From Methylobacterium oryzihabitans (lineage in GTDB: Bacteria; Pseudomonadota; Alphaproteobacteria; Rhizobiales; Beijerinckiaceae), in contig NZ_SACP01000014.1 of assembly GCF_004004555.2 (NCBI RefSeq), positions 103,750 to 167,749 of the forward strand: a stretch of DNA of 64,000 bases. The letters are read 5' to 3'. Position numbers and translations under genes: made by a program. Below, in pieces: positions 1-9,500 of this stretch (positions within the stretch are counted from its first letter, which is position 1; each line of letters begins with the position of its first letter). The notes beneath the pieces were generated by a model. The model worked only from the letters and a program-made list of their open reading frames with translations, searched no databases and had not been told where the DNA came from.

Positions 1-865
<865 letters not shown>

Positions 866-1125
866 GTCGTCATTCTCCCGAATACGGGGCCGTCGGGCCC
901 CGGAAATGGCCGCGACGCTTCCGTTGCGGAACAGGGCAGGCCCGGAAGGCAAGCCGCATGCCCGGGCGGGAGCGCGAAGCCGATGCGATGAGGGGTGGAG
1001 GCCGCCGCGATCCCGGCCACGCCCGCCGGCCCCGATCGGGCGGCTGGAGCGAGGGAGGGGTCGATCGTCACGGGCACTCGCCTGGAATGTGCCGGCGCGC
1101 GGGGGCGGCCGTGCAGGGCGCCGGC

Positions 1126-1153
1126 TTCCTAACATGCGGACCTGTGCTGTCAA
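1126..1153 (-). promoter_or_regulatory. Candidate sigma-70 promoter for gap
   Basis: Read on the minus strand there is a perfect -35 hexamer TTGACA (1153-1148), a 16-base spacer and TAGGAA (1131-1126) as a possible -10. It would give gap a leader of roughly 250 bases. The -35 is strong and the -10 matches the consensus only partly, so this is a prediction. Confidence 0.4.
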
Positions 1154-1189
1154 ACCGCGACCCCGCCCGGCCGTGATCTCGGGTGTGGG

Positions 1190-1362
1190 CGACCGCAGGG
1201 CGACGCTCCATGGCGGGCGCGAAGAGCGCCCCGCGGAGCGGGTTCGAGGGGACGCACGTCCCCTCGAACGCGAAAGCGGAGCGAGAGCCAAGTGAGCGGA
1301 TGCGAACGCCGGCGCCTGAGGCCAAGCAAAAAACAGGGCCATCGCTCTGAAGCGATGGCCCT
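1190..1362 (-). repeat. Dispersed intergenic repeat, copy 1 (inverted and truncated)
   Basis: This is the reverse complement of the repeats at 2198-2402 and 4093-4254. Shared blocks include the stretch around GCTTGGCCTCAGGCGCCGGC and the one around GCGCCCGCCATNGAGCGTCG. One end carries a near-perfect hairpin (1335-1362). Read on the minus strand, the hairpin is followed by six Ts, so it could also work as an intrinsic terminator toward gap. The other end lacks the terminal inverted repeat seen in copy 2. It lies between gap and the DUF4164-like gene. Confidence 0.85.
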
Positions 1363-1462
1363 TGGGGCGGAGGATGACGGGGGTTGCCGCCGGCCCGGAC
1401 GTTGCGGCGGCGACCCCTCGCCTTTAGGCTCCGGCCCGTCGCGTACCGGAAGGAGTGGATCG

Positions 1463-1747
1463 ATGGGTGCAGCGATGGACGATGCGCTGCGCCGGCTCGA
1501 TTCCGCCGTCGCCGCCCTCGACCTCGCGGTGTCGCGCCGGCTCGACGCCGAGCGCAGCCGGGGTGACCTGGAGACCGAACTCGAGATCATGCGCGAGGAC
1601 CGGGTGCGGCTCGGCGCCGAGCTCGACGCCGTGACCGCCCGGCTGGCGGAAGTCGAGGCCGCCGCCGACGAGGTCGGCCACCGGGTCGGCCGCGCCATCG
1701 GCGCCGTCGAGGGCGTGCTGGCCCGGCCCGAACCGCCGGAGGCCTGA
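1463..1747 (+). CDS. Small coiled-coil protein, DUF4164-like, upstream of zapA
   Basis: A 94-residue, highly charged protein that is almost entirely heptad-like helix (for example LETELEIMREDRVRLGAEL), with no membrane segment and no enzymatic motif. The start at 1463 has AGGAG eight bases upstream; a longer reading frame upstream runs through the repeat and is unlikely to be translated. Small proteins of this kind, annotated DUF4164 as I recall, typically precede zapA in Rhizobiales, so a role linked to cell division or septum assembly is plausible but only inferred. The product is likely cytosolic. The gene lies 74 bases upstream of zapA in the same direction and is probably co-transcribed with it. 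Confidence 0.75.
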   Translation: MGAAMDDALRRLDSAVAALDLAVSRRLDAERSRGDLETELEIMREDRVRLGAELDAVTARLAEVEAAADEVGHRVGRAIGAVEGVLARPEPPEA

Positions 1748-1821
1748 GGGTATCGCCGGAGGCATGAGGATCGCCGCGGGCCGGGTCGGGCCGCGGCCTG
1801 CAGCGTTGGAGTCGACATCGA

Positions 1822-2193
1822 ATGCCTCAGGTGACCGTCAGCATCGCCGGCCGGACCTACCGCATGGCCTGCGGCGTCGGGGAGGAGGCCCACCTCGAAT
1901 CCCTGGCGCAGGGCTTCGACGCCCGCATCACCGAGATGCGCAAGGCGTTCGGCGAGATCGGCGACATGCGCCTGCACGTCATGGCGGCCCTGACCCAGTC
2001 CGACGAACTGGCCGAGACCCGGCGCCGGATGGCCGAGATGGAGCGCGAGAACGCCGAGCTGAAGCGCGCCGCCGACGCGCAGGCCGCCGAGCGCCAGGCC
2101 GGCGAGGCCCGCCTCGCCGAGAGCCTCGGCCGCACCGCCGAGCGGATCGAGACGCTCGCACAGTCGCTGATGCCGGTTCCCGCAGCCTCCTGA
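1822..2193 (+). CDS. zapA: Cell division protein ZapA
   Basis: ZapA binds FtsZ and promotes bundling of protofilaments at the Z ring. This 123-residue protein has the typical N-terminal beta-strand segment (VTVSIAGRTYRMACGVGEEA) followed by the conserved helix and a long C-terminal coiled coil from about residue 60 (LAETRRRMAEMERENAEL onward). Length and layout match alphaproteobacterial ZapA. The order zapA, 6S RNA gene, 5-formyltetrahydrofolate cyclo-ligase is widely conserved in Proteobacteria and is present here, which supports the call. A repeat element starts five bases after the stop codon and offers a hairpin that could end the transcript. Confidence 0.93.
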   Translation: MPQVTVSIAGRTYRMACGVGEEAHLESLAQGFDARITEMRKAFGEIGDMRLHVMAALTQSDELAETRRRMAEMERENAELKRAADAQAAERQAGEARLAESLGRTAERIETLAQSLMPVPAAS

Positions 2194-2197
2194 CCTC

Positions 2198-2402
2198 AGG
2201 GCCATCGCTTCAGAGCGATGGCCCTGGTTTCCTGCTTGGCCTCAGGCGCCGGCGTTCGCATCCGCTCACTCGGCTTCCGCTCCGCTTTCGCGTTCGGGCG
2301 GACGTTCGTCCTCCCGAACCCGCTCCGCGGGGCGCTCTTCGCGCCCGCCATCGAGCGTCGCCCTGCGGGCGACCGCAGGACAATCGCTGAAGCGATGGCC
2401 CT
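2198..2402 (+). repeat. Dispersed intergenic repeat, copy 2 (complete, with 12 bp terminal inverted repeats)
   Basis: The element opens with AGGGCCATCGCT (2198-2209) and closes with its exact reverse complement AGCGATGGCCCT (2391-2402). The left end also contains an internal 12 bp perfect stem (2198-2209 with 2214-2225). The body matches copy 1 (inverted) and copy 3. No reading frame is conserved between copies, so it looks like a non-coding MITE- or REP-like element. It sits between zapA and the 6S RNA. Confidence 0.9.
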
Positions 2403-2433
2403 GCTCCTGACCCTACCCCCTGGCGCCGGAGCC

Positions 2434-2592
2434 GGGTCGGCGCTACATCGGGTCTGCGAGGCTGCGGTTCTCGACAGGAGACACATTCCCCGGGGCCTTA
2501 TCGACTCCCTCGGGAGCTGTCCCTGCCCTGGTCCGTGGACCGGGGCAAAACGGCGCCCACCTACTCTGTAGGTTTCCCGGGATCGATTCTCC
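2434..2592 (+). ncRNA. ssrS: 6S RNA
   Basis: The 6S RNA mimics an open promoter and binds the housekeeping RNA polymerase holoenzyme to adjust transcription in stationary phase. The region lies exactly where ssrS is found in many proteobacteria, between zapA and the cyclo-ligase gene. It contains elements I recognise from alphaproteobacterial 6S RNA: a GGGAGCTGTCCCT segment, CCGGGGCAAAA, and the terminal CGCCCACCTAC...GTAGGTTT hairpin followed by CCCGGG that can close the long stem with the CCGGG near 2436. The two ends are estimated from pairing. A covariance-model search would settle the identity and boundaries. Confidence 0.75.
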
Positions 2593-2674
2593 AACGGCTC
2601 TCGTGGCCTCGCGCTCGCCCCCCGGGGCGTACCCCATCCAGCGGGCTTCTCCTCCCGCGCATGTCCTGCCGCGC

Positions 2675-3250
2675 ATGAGCGATCCATCGGCCGACAAGGC
2701 CGCCCTCCGGCGCCTCGCCCTCGCCCGCCGGGACGCCCTGGCGCCCGGGACACGGGCGGCGGCCTCGGCGCGGGTGGCCGATCTGGTGCTCGCCCTGCCG
2801 GACCTCGCCCGCCACGGCCTCGTCGGCGCCTACTGGCCGATCCGCAGCGAACTCGACCTGCGCCCGTTGCTGCTGCGCCTGCGCGCGCGCGGACAGGCGG
2901 TGGCGCTGCCGCAGGTGACGCCGGACGGCCTCGTGTTCCGCCTCGTCGGCGAGGGCGAGGCGCTCGCCCGCGGCGGCTTCGGCCTCAGCGAGCCGGGGCC
3001 CGACGCGCCGGCGGTGCGCCCGCGCGCCCTGCTGGTGCCGCTCGCCGCCTTCGACCGCCGCGGCCACCGCATCGGCTACGGCAAGGGCTACTACGACCGG
3101 GCGCTCGCCGACCTGGAGCGCGACGGGCCCCTCGACGCCGTCGGCGTCGCCTTCGCTGCCCAGGAGGTCGCGCAGGTGCCCGACCACCCCTACGACCGCC
3201 GCCTCGGCCGCATCGTGACGGAAGACGGCGTGATCGAGACCGGAGCCTGA
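2675..3250 (+). CDS. 5-formyltetrahydrofolate cyclo-ligase
   Basis: Converts 5-formyltetrahydrofolate and ATP to 5,10-methenyltetrahydrofolate, returning the stored folate to one-carbon metabolism in the cytosol. The 191-residue length is normal for the family. The C-terminal signature GYGKGYYDRAL is intact at about residue 134, and the N-terminus has the characteristic KAALRRLALARRDAL helix with its basic residues. I chose ATG 2675 because the extra 24 residues of a longer frame overlap the 6S RNA end and look non-coding. It is the third member of the zapA / ssrS / cyclo-ligase arrangement and is followed after four bases by the phosphodiesterase gene, so the two are probably co-transcribed. 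Confidence 0.93.
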   Translation: MSDPSADKAALRRLALARRDALAPGTRAAASARVADLVLALPDLARHGLVGAYWPIRSELDLRPLLLRLRARGQAVALPQVTPDGLVFRLVGEGEALARGGFGLSEPGPDAPAVRPRALLVPLAAFDRRGHRIGYGKGYYDRALADLERDGPLDAVGVAFAAQEVAQVPDHPYDRRLGRIVTEDGVIETGA

Positions 3251-3254
3251 CCCG

Positions 3255-4076
3255 ATGCGCCTCCTCTTCCTCGGCGACGTGGTCGGGCGGCCCGGCCGCA
3301 GCGTGGTCGTCGACCGGCTCCCGGCCCTGCGCGAGCGCTGGCGCCTCGACTGCGTGGTCGTCAACGGCGAGAACGCCGCCGGCGGCTTCGGCATCACCGA
3401 GGCGATCTGCGAGGAACTCCTCAACGCCGGCGCCGACGCCGTGACGCTCGGCAACCACTCCTTCGACCAGCGCGAGGCGCTGGTGTTCATCGAGCGCCAG
3501 CCGCGCCTGATCCGCCCGGCCAACTACCCGCCCGGCACCCCGGGCCGCGGCGCCACCGTGGTCGAGACTCATCGCGGCGCCCGCGTCCTCGTCGTCAACG
3601 TGATGGGCCGGATCTTCCTCGATCCCCTCGACGACCCCTTCGCGGCGGTCGAGCGCGAGCTGTCGGCCTGCCCGCTGCGCGACGCCGCCGACGCCGTGCT
3701 GGTCGACGTCCACGCCGAGGCGACGAGCGAGAAGGAGGCGCTCGGCTGGTTCCTCGACGGGCGCGCGAGCCTCGTCGTCGGCACCCACACCCATGTGCCC
3801 ACCGCCGACCACCGCATCCTGCCCGGCGGCACCGCCTACCTGTCCGATGCCGGGATGTGCGGCGACTACGATTCGGTGCTCGGCATGCAACGCGACGAGC
3901 CGGTGCGCCGCTTCCTCCAGAAGACCCCCGGCGCCCGCCTCGAAGCCGCGACCGGCGAGGGCACCTTGTGCGGCATCGCGGTCGAGACCGACGACCGCAC
4001 CGGCCTCGCGACCCGGGTCGCCGCGGTGCGGCTCGGGCCCCATCTCGAAGAGACGTGGCCGCGGCACTGGGACTGA
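3255..4076 (+). CDS. TIGR00282/YmdB family metallophosphoesterase
   Basis: The 273-residue protein has the metal-binding motifs of the YmdB family of calcineurin-like phosphodiesterases in order: GDVVGRPG near residue 7, NGENAAGG near 38, GNHSFD near 70 and a THTHVPTAD motif near 176. The characterised member, Bacillus subtilis YmdB, hydrolyses 2',3'-cyclic nucleotides; the in vivo substrate in alphaproteobacteria is not established. No signal peptide is visible, so it is cytosolic. It starts four bases after the cyclo-ligase stop and is likely in the same transcript. The family call is secure. Confidence 0.92.
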   Translation: MRLLFLGDVVGRPGRSVVVDRLPALRERWRLDCVVVNGENAAGGFGITEAICEELLNAGADAVTLGNHSFDQREALVFIERQPRLIRPANYPPGTPGRGATVVETHRGARVLVVNVMGRIFLDPLDDPFAAVERELSACPLRDAADAVLVDVHAEATSEKEALGWFLDGRASLVVGTHTHVPTADHRILPGGTAYLSDAGMCGDYDSVLGMQRDEPVRRFLQKTPGARLEAATGEGTLCGIAVETDDRTGLATRVAAVRLGPHLEETWPRHWD

Positions 4077-4092
4077 TCCCGACGCCTGCTGC

Positions 4093-4254
4093 AGGGCAAT
4101 CTCCTTAAGGCGATTGCCCTGGTTTCTTGCTTGGCCTCAGGCGCCGGCGTTCGCATCCGCTCACTTGGCTCTCGCTCCGCGGGGCGCTGTTCGCGCCCGC
4201 CATCGAGCGTCGCCCTGCGGGCGACCGCAGGACAATCGCTGAAGCGATTGCCCC
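4093..4254 (+). repeat. Dispersed intergenic repeat, copy 3 (internal deletion)
   Basis: Same family as the copies at 1190-1362 and 2198-2402, in the orientation of copy 2. It begins with the hairpin AGGGCAATC...GATTGCCCT and ends with GCGATTGCCCC. It lacks the ~40 base middle block of copy 2 that contains TTTCGCGTTCGGG. The arms carry compensating changes relative to copy 2 (GCCATCGC versus GCAATC), which suggests the hairpin is maintained. Confidence 0.88.
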
Positions 4255-4359
4255 GACGCTCCCTTTCCTCCGGCTTGATCGCGGCCGGCGCAACCGTCAC
4301 AGTGCCGGCGACCCGGGGCGGCACTCGTCTCGCCGCCGCAGAACGAGATCTTCGCCGCG

Positions 4360-5361
4360 ATGGCCGCGAGTGCTGCGTCCCCTCCCCTGACCTCGCCGCG
4401 GATCTACCTCGTCCGCATGGCGGTGTTCCTGATCCTGTGCGGCTTCCTGGCCTTCGTCCTCTACCGCCAGATCGTCCCGGCCTTCATGGCCAATCCGGGC
4501 CTCAACGGGCTGATCCTCGGGATCCTGCTGGTGGCGCTGGTGCTGGCCTTCGGGCAGGTGGCGCGGCTGTTTCGCGAGGTGCGGTTCGTCAACCGGGTCG
4601 CGGCCGCCGCCGGCGATGCCGGCCTGCCGCGCGTGCTCGCCGCCCTCGCCCCGACCCTGCGCGAGCGGGCGGCCGGCGAGGCGGTGCGCCAGACGGTGTT
4701 TCAGCCGCTGCTCGACTCGGTGGCCTCCCGCCTCGACGAGGGACGGGAGATCCTGCGCTACATCGCCGGCCTGCTGATCCTGCTCGGCCTGCTCGGCACG
4801 TTCTGGGGCCTGATCGACACGCTGTCGGCGGTCGGCGGCGTGATCCGGTCGATGCGCGGCGGCGGCGGCGACGCGGCGGTGATGTTCGACGAACTCAAGA
4901 GCGGACTCGCGGTGCCGCTGTCGGGCATCGGGCTGGCCTTCTCGGCCTCGCTGTTCGGGCTCGCCGGCTCGCTCGTCATCGGCTTCCTCGACCTCCAGGC
5001 CGGGCAGGCGCAGAGCCGGTTCTACAACGAGCTGGAGGACTGGCTCGTCACCGGCGCGGCGGCTCCGGACGCGCCGGTCGCCGTCGCGGCCGCGCCGCTG
5101 CCGACGACCCGCGTGCCGGACAACGGCCTGCGCGAACTCACCGACGCGGTGGCGCGGCTGAGCGCCCTCGTCGGCGAGGGCGCCGGGCACAGCCGGTCGA
5201 GCACCCAGGCGATGGCCAACCTCGCCGAGGGCATCCAGGGCCTCGTCCAGCACATGCGCGCCGAGCAGCAGATGATCCGCGACTGGGTCGAGGCGCAGGC
5301 GAGCCGTGAGCGCGAGCTGAAGCAGGTGCTCGACCGCCTCGGCCGGGAGCGGGTGGAATGA
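4360..5361 (+). CDS. MotA/TolQ/ExbB-type membrane protein
   Basis: A 333-residue inner-membrane protein with hydrophobic segments at about residues 18-38, 49-68, 125-150 and 180-207. The third and fourth contain the proton-channel-family-like stretch with a long polar loop between them (LIDTLSAVGG... to GLAVPLSGIGLAFSASLFG). The C-terminal ~100 residues are polar and helical. It is followed after 22 bases by an OmpA/MotB-like partner, the same pairing as in MotA-MotB and ExbB-ExbD stators. This suggests a proton-driven stator-like complex linked to the cell envelope. Its physiological role is not known to me, and no flagellar or Tol genes are adjacent. Confidence 0.82.
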   Translation: MAASAASPPLTSPRIYLVRMAVFLILCGFLAFVLYRQIVPAFMANPGLNGLILGILLVALVLAFGQVARLFREVRFVNRVAAAAGDAGLPRVLAALAPTLRERAAGEAVRQTVFQPLLDSVASRLDEGREILRYIAGLLILLGLLGTFWGLIDTLSAVGGVIRSMRGGGGDAAVMFDELKSGLAVPLSGIGLAFSASLFGLAGSLVIGFLDLQAGQAQSRFYNELEDWLVTGAAAPDAPVAVAAAPLPTTRVPDNGLRELTDAVARLSALVGEGAGHSRSSTQAMANLAEGIQGLVQHMRAEQQMIRDWVEAQASRERELKQVLDRLGRERVE

Positions 5362-5383
5362 CCGGATCTCACCGGGCGACCGG

Positions 5384-6400
5384 GTGATGGCCGGCCGCAT
5401 CGCCCGCCGCGACCGCGGCGTCAACGTCTGGCCCGGCTACGTCGACGCGCTGACGACTCTGCTGCTCTCGGTCGTGTTCCTGCTGACGATCTTCGTCACC
5501 GGGCAGTTCTTCCTGTCGCAGGAACTGTCGGGCCGCGACACGGTGCTGGAACGGCTCAACCGCCAGATCTCGGAACTGACCGACCTCCTCGCCCTCGAAC
5601 GCTCCGGCCGCCGGACGCTCGAAGAGGGCTCGGCCTCCCTGCGGGCGAGCCTTCAGGGCGCGGAGGCCGAGCGCCGCCGGCTCCAGGGCCTGCTCGCCGC
5701 CGGCCAGGACAGTCAGGGCCGCGAGAGCGAACTCGGGCGCCAGCTCGAAGCCGAGAAGGGCGCCTCGGCCCGGGCGCTCAGCCAAGTCGACCTGCTGACC
5801 CAGCAGATCGCCGCGATGCGCCAGCAACTCGCCGCCCTGGAGGATGCGCTGGCCGCCTCCGAGACCCGCGACCGCGAGAGCCAGGCCCGCATCGCCGATC
5901 TCGGCAGCCGCCTCAACGTCGCGCTGGCCCAGCGGGTGCAGGAACTGGCGCGCTACCGCTCCGACTTCTTCGGCCGCCTGCGCCAGATCCTCGGTGCCCG
6001 CACCGACATCCGCATCGTCGGCGACCGCTTCGTGCTGCAATCCGAGGTGCTGTTCCAGGCCGGTCAGGCGACCCTGCGCCCGGAGGCCGGGCCGGAACTC
6101 GACCGCATCGCCGCGGCGATCGTCGAGCTCAACCGCCAGATTCCAGCCGACATCCCGTGGGTGCTGCGGGTCGACGGCCACACCGACGCGCGGCCGATCA
6201 GCTCGTCGCAATTCCCCTCGAACTGGGCGCTGTCGGCGGCCCGCGCCATCGCGGTGGTGCAGTACCTCGCCGGCCGGGGCATCCCGCCCCAGCGCCTGCT
6301 CGCCGGCGCCTTCGGCGAGTTCCAGCCCCTCGATGCCGGCACGACCGAGGACGCCTATGCCCGCAACCGGCGCATCGAGCTGAAGCTGACGGAGCGGTGA
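5384..6400 (+). CDS. MotB-like membrane protein with C-terminal OmpA peptidoglycan-binding domain
   Basis: The 338-residue protein has one N-terminal transmembrane segment (about 24-45, TTLLLSVVFLLTIFVTGQFF), a long coiled coil (about 50-190) and a C-terminal OmpA-like domain. The OmpA domain includes VDGHTDARPI and the closing NRRIELKL. This is the layout of MotB and of similar proteins in Rhizobiales that pair with an ExbB/MotA-like partner. It would anchor the upstream channel protein to peptidoglycan. The start may be GTG 5384 or the ATG directly after it at 5387; no strong ribosome site distinguishes them. The gene ends in front of a long hairpin that separates it from the convergent efflux pump. 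Confidence 0.85.
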   Translation: MMAGRIARRDRGVNVWPGYVDALTTLLLSVVFLLTIFVTGQFFLSQELSGRDTVLERLNRQISELTDLLALERSGRRTLEEGSASLRASLQGAEAERRRLQGLLAAGQDSQGRESELGRQLEAEKGASARALSQVDLLTQQIAAMRQQLAALEDALAASETRDRESQARIADLGSRLNVALAQRVQELARYRSDFFGRLRQILGARTDIRIVGDRFVLQSEVLFQAGQATLRPEAGPELDRIAAAIVELNRQIPADIPWVLRVDGHTDARPISSSQFPSNWALSAARAIAVVQYLAGRGIPPQRLLAGAFGEFQPLDAGTTEDAYARNRRIELKLTER

Positions 6401-6427
6401 GCGGCCCGCGCGGCGCTTGAGCGAAGC

Positions 6428-6487
6428 CGAAATCCGCATCGCGAAAGCGATCCCGCAAGGGATCGCCGAGCGATCGATCGGATTTCG
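6428..6487. terminator. Long nested hairpin between two convergent operons
   Basis: Outer arms CGAAATCCG (6428-6436) and CGGATTTCG (6479-6487) enclose a second perfect stem GCGATCCC/GGGATCGC (6447-6454 with 6459-6466). There is no U-run, but the symmetric position between the convergent OmpA-like gene and the efflux pump gene fits a bidirectional transcription barrier. Confidence 0.55.
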
Positions 6488-6546
6488 TATGATGCTTGGG
6501 GTGCGTTCCGGCGCCGAAGCGCCCGGCGCGCCTCGGGATGCGGCGG

Positions 6547-9500
6547 TCAATGCCGGTCGTGGCCCGGCTCGGGCACGAGCGCCGGCGTGCGGCCGCGCTG
6601 GCGCCATTCCTCGAAGCGTTGCAGCACGACGTAGAACGAGGGCACGAACAGGACCGCGAGGCAGGTCGAGGCGATCATCCCGGAGAACACCGCGATGCCG
6701 ATCGACTTGCGGGCCGCCGCCCCGGCGCCCGACGCGGTCACCAGCGGCACCACGCCGAGGATGAAGGCGAACGAGGTCATCAGGATCGGGCGGAAGCGCA
6801 TCCGCGCCGCCTCGAGGGCGGCCTCCGTGATCGCCATGCCGGCGATGCGGCGCTCGCGGGCGTATTCGACGATCAGGATCGCGTTCTTGCTCGACAGCGC
6901 GATGAGCAGGATCAGGCCGATCTGCGTGTAGAGGTTGTTGGCGACGTGCAGCCCGAGCAGCGTGCCGGCGGTGCCGAGCAGCGCCAGCGGCACCGCCAGC
7001 AGCACGGCGAAGGGCAGGATCCAGCTCTCGTACTGGCCGGCCAGCACGAGGTAGACCAGCAGGATCGCGAGGCCGAACACGAGGTAGATCTGCGCGCCGA
7101 CCGCCTTCTCCTGGTAGGACATCGCCGTCCAATCGAAGCCGGTGCCCCGCGGCAGGTCGCGCTCGGCCACCTGCTCCATCAGGTCGAGGGCCTGCCCCGA
7201 GCTGAAGCCGGGGCTCGCGGCGCCGACGATCGTGGCCGACGGGTAGAGGTTGTAGAGGCCGATCAGCGACGGGCCGACGACCGTCTTCACCTCGACCAGG
7301 GTGCCGAGCGGCACCATCGCGCCGTTGCCGGCCCGGACCTTGAGGCCGGCGATGTCCTCCGGGCGCAGGCGGGACTCGGGTGCGGCCTGGAGGTAGACCT
7401 GGAAGGTGCGGCCGAACTTGTTGAACTGCGTCACGTAGGATGAGCCGACATAGCCCGAGAGGGTCGAGAAGACCTGTCCCACCGTGACCCCGAGCGCCTC
7501 GGCCTTGACCCGGTCCACCGCGACCGAGAGCTGGGGCACCCCGGCGCGGAACGAGGTGTTGAGCCGCTGCAGGCCGGACTGGGTGCCGGCATCGGCGACG
7601 ATCTTGCGCGCGAGGCGCTCCAGCAGCGTGTAGTCGAAATTGCCGTCGCGCAGCTCGACCTGCATGGTGAAGCCGCTCGCGTTGCCGATGCCCTGGATCG
7701 GCGGCGGCACCAGCACGATCGTCGTCGCGCCGTCGATCGCGGCCAGACTCACGGTGAGGCGGTCGTAGAGGCTGCGCAGGTCCTGGCCCGGCTGCTTGGC
7801 GCGCGCGTCCCAGTCCTTCAGCACGACGTAGGCCACGCCGGCATTGGTCAGGCTGGCGTTGTTGTCGAGCGCCGAGACGCCGCTGATGGCGAGGACCGTC
7901 TCGACGCCGGGCGTGCCGCGGGCGAGGGCGATGATGCGCTGCATGACGGCGTCCGTGCGCTCCTTCGAGGCGCCGTCGGGGAGCTGCGCCCCGATCAGGA
8001 CGTAGCCCTGGTCCTCGGTCGGCAGGAAGGCGGTCGGCAGGCGCGTCAGGCCCCAGCCGGCCAGCCCGATCAGCACGAGGGCGAGCGCGACCGTCGCGGC
8101 CGAGGCCCGCAGCATGCGGGCGATCAGCGCGACGTAGAGCCGCTCGGCCCCGCCATAGACCCGGTTGAAGCCGCGGTAGACGACGTTGCGCTGCTCGGGC
8201 GGCGTCGGCCGCCGGAGCCAGAGGGCGCATTGCGTGGGTTTCAGGGTGGCGGCGTTGATCGCGCTGATGAGGGCGGTCGCCGCGATGACGAGGGCGAATT
8301 GCCGGAAGAGCTGCCCGGTCAGGCCCGGCAGGAAGGCGGCCGGGATGAACACCGACATCAGCACGAGGGTGATGCCGATGATCGGGCCGAACAGCTCCTC
8401 CATCGCCTTCTCGGCCGCCTCGCGCGGCGACAGGCCCCGCTCGATGTGGTGCGTCACGCCCTCGACGATCACGATGGCGTCGTCGACCACGATGCCGATG
8501 GCGAGCACGATGGCGAACAGGGTCGAGAGGTTGACCGTGAAGCCGAGCGCCGCCATCGCCGCGAAGGTGCCGATCAGCGTCACCGGCACCGTCGTCGCCG
8601 GAACCAGCGTCGCCCGCCAGTCCTGGAGGAAGATCAGGATGACGAGGAGCACGAGGACGGCCGCCTCGAACAGCGTGGTGTAGACCTCGTCGATCGAGGC
8701 CTGGACGAACCTAGTGGTGTCGAAGGGGATCCCGTGGACGAGCCCGGGCGGGAAGGCGCGGGCGAGTTCCTCCATCCGCGCCCGCACCGCCCCCGCGACG
8801 GCGATCGCGTTGGCCTCCGGCAACTGGTAGATGCCGATGCCCGCGGCCGGCTTGCCGTCGAGGGTGAAGGACTGGCTGTAGGTCTGGGCGCCGAGCTCGA
8901 CCCGCCCTACGTCGGACAGCCGGGTGATCCGCCCGCCGTCCTGGGCGTCGGCCTTCAGGACGATCCGCTCGAAGTCCGGCGCGTCGTTGAGCCGGCCGCT
9001 CACGTTGAGCGTGTACTGGAAGTCCTGGCCCGCCGGGGTCGGGGGCGTGCCGATCGCGCCGGCCGCCACCTCCTGGCTCTGCTGGCGCACGATGTCGATC
9101 ACGTCGGACGGCGTCAGGCCGCGCGCCTGGAGCAGGTCGGGGTCGAGCCAGATCCGCATCGCGTACTGGCCGGCGCCGAGGACGCTGACGCTGCCCACGC
9201 CGGGCAGGCGGGCGAGCTCGTTCTGGACGTTGATGACGCCGTAATTCGACAGGAACAGGCTGTCGTAGCGGCCGTCCGGCGACGACAGGGTCACGAATTG
9301 CAGGATCGCGGTCGACTTCTTCTGCGTCGTGACGCCCTGGACCTGCACCGCCTGGGGCAGCGACGCCATCGCGATGGCGACCCGGTTCTGCACCAGCACC
9401 TGCGCCTGATCGGCGTCGGTGCCGATCGCGAAGGTGACGGTGAGCGTGTAGGTGCCGTCGCTGGCGCTCGTCGACTGCATGTAGAGCATGCCCTGGACGC

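Noticed and set aside
5369..8230. Long open frame on the minus strand (about 950 codons)
   Set aside because: It crosses the OmpA-like gene antisense and the pump gene out of frame, is rich in Arg/Ala/Pro, and has no family features; it reflects high GC with few stop codons.
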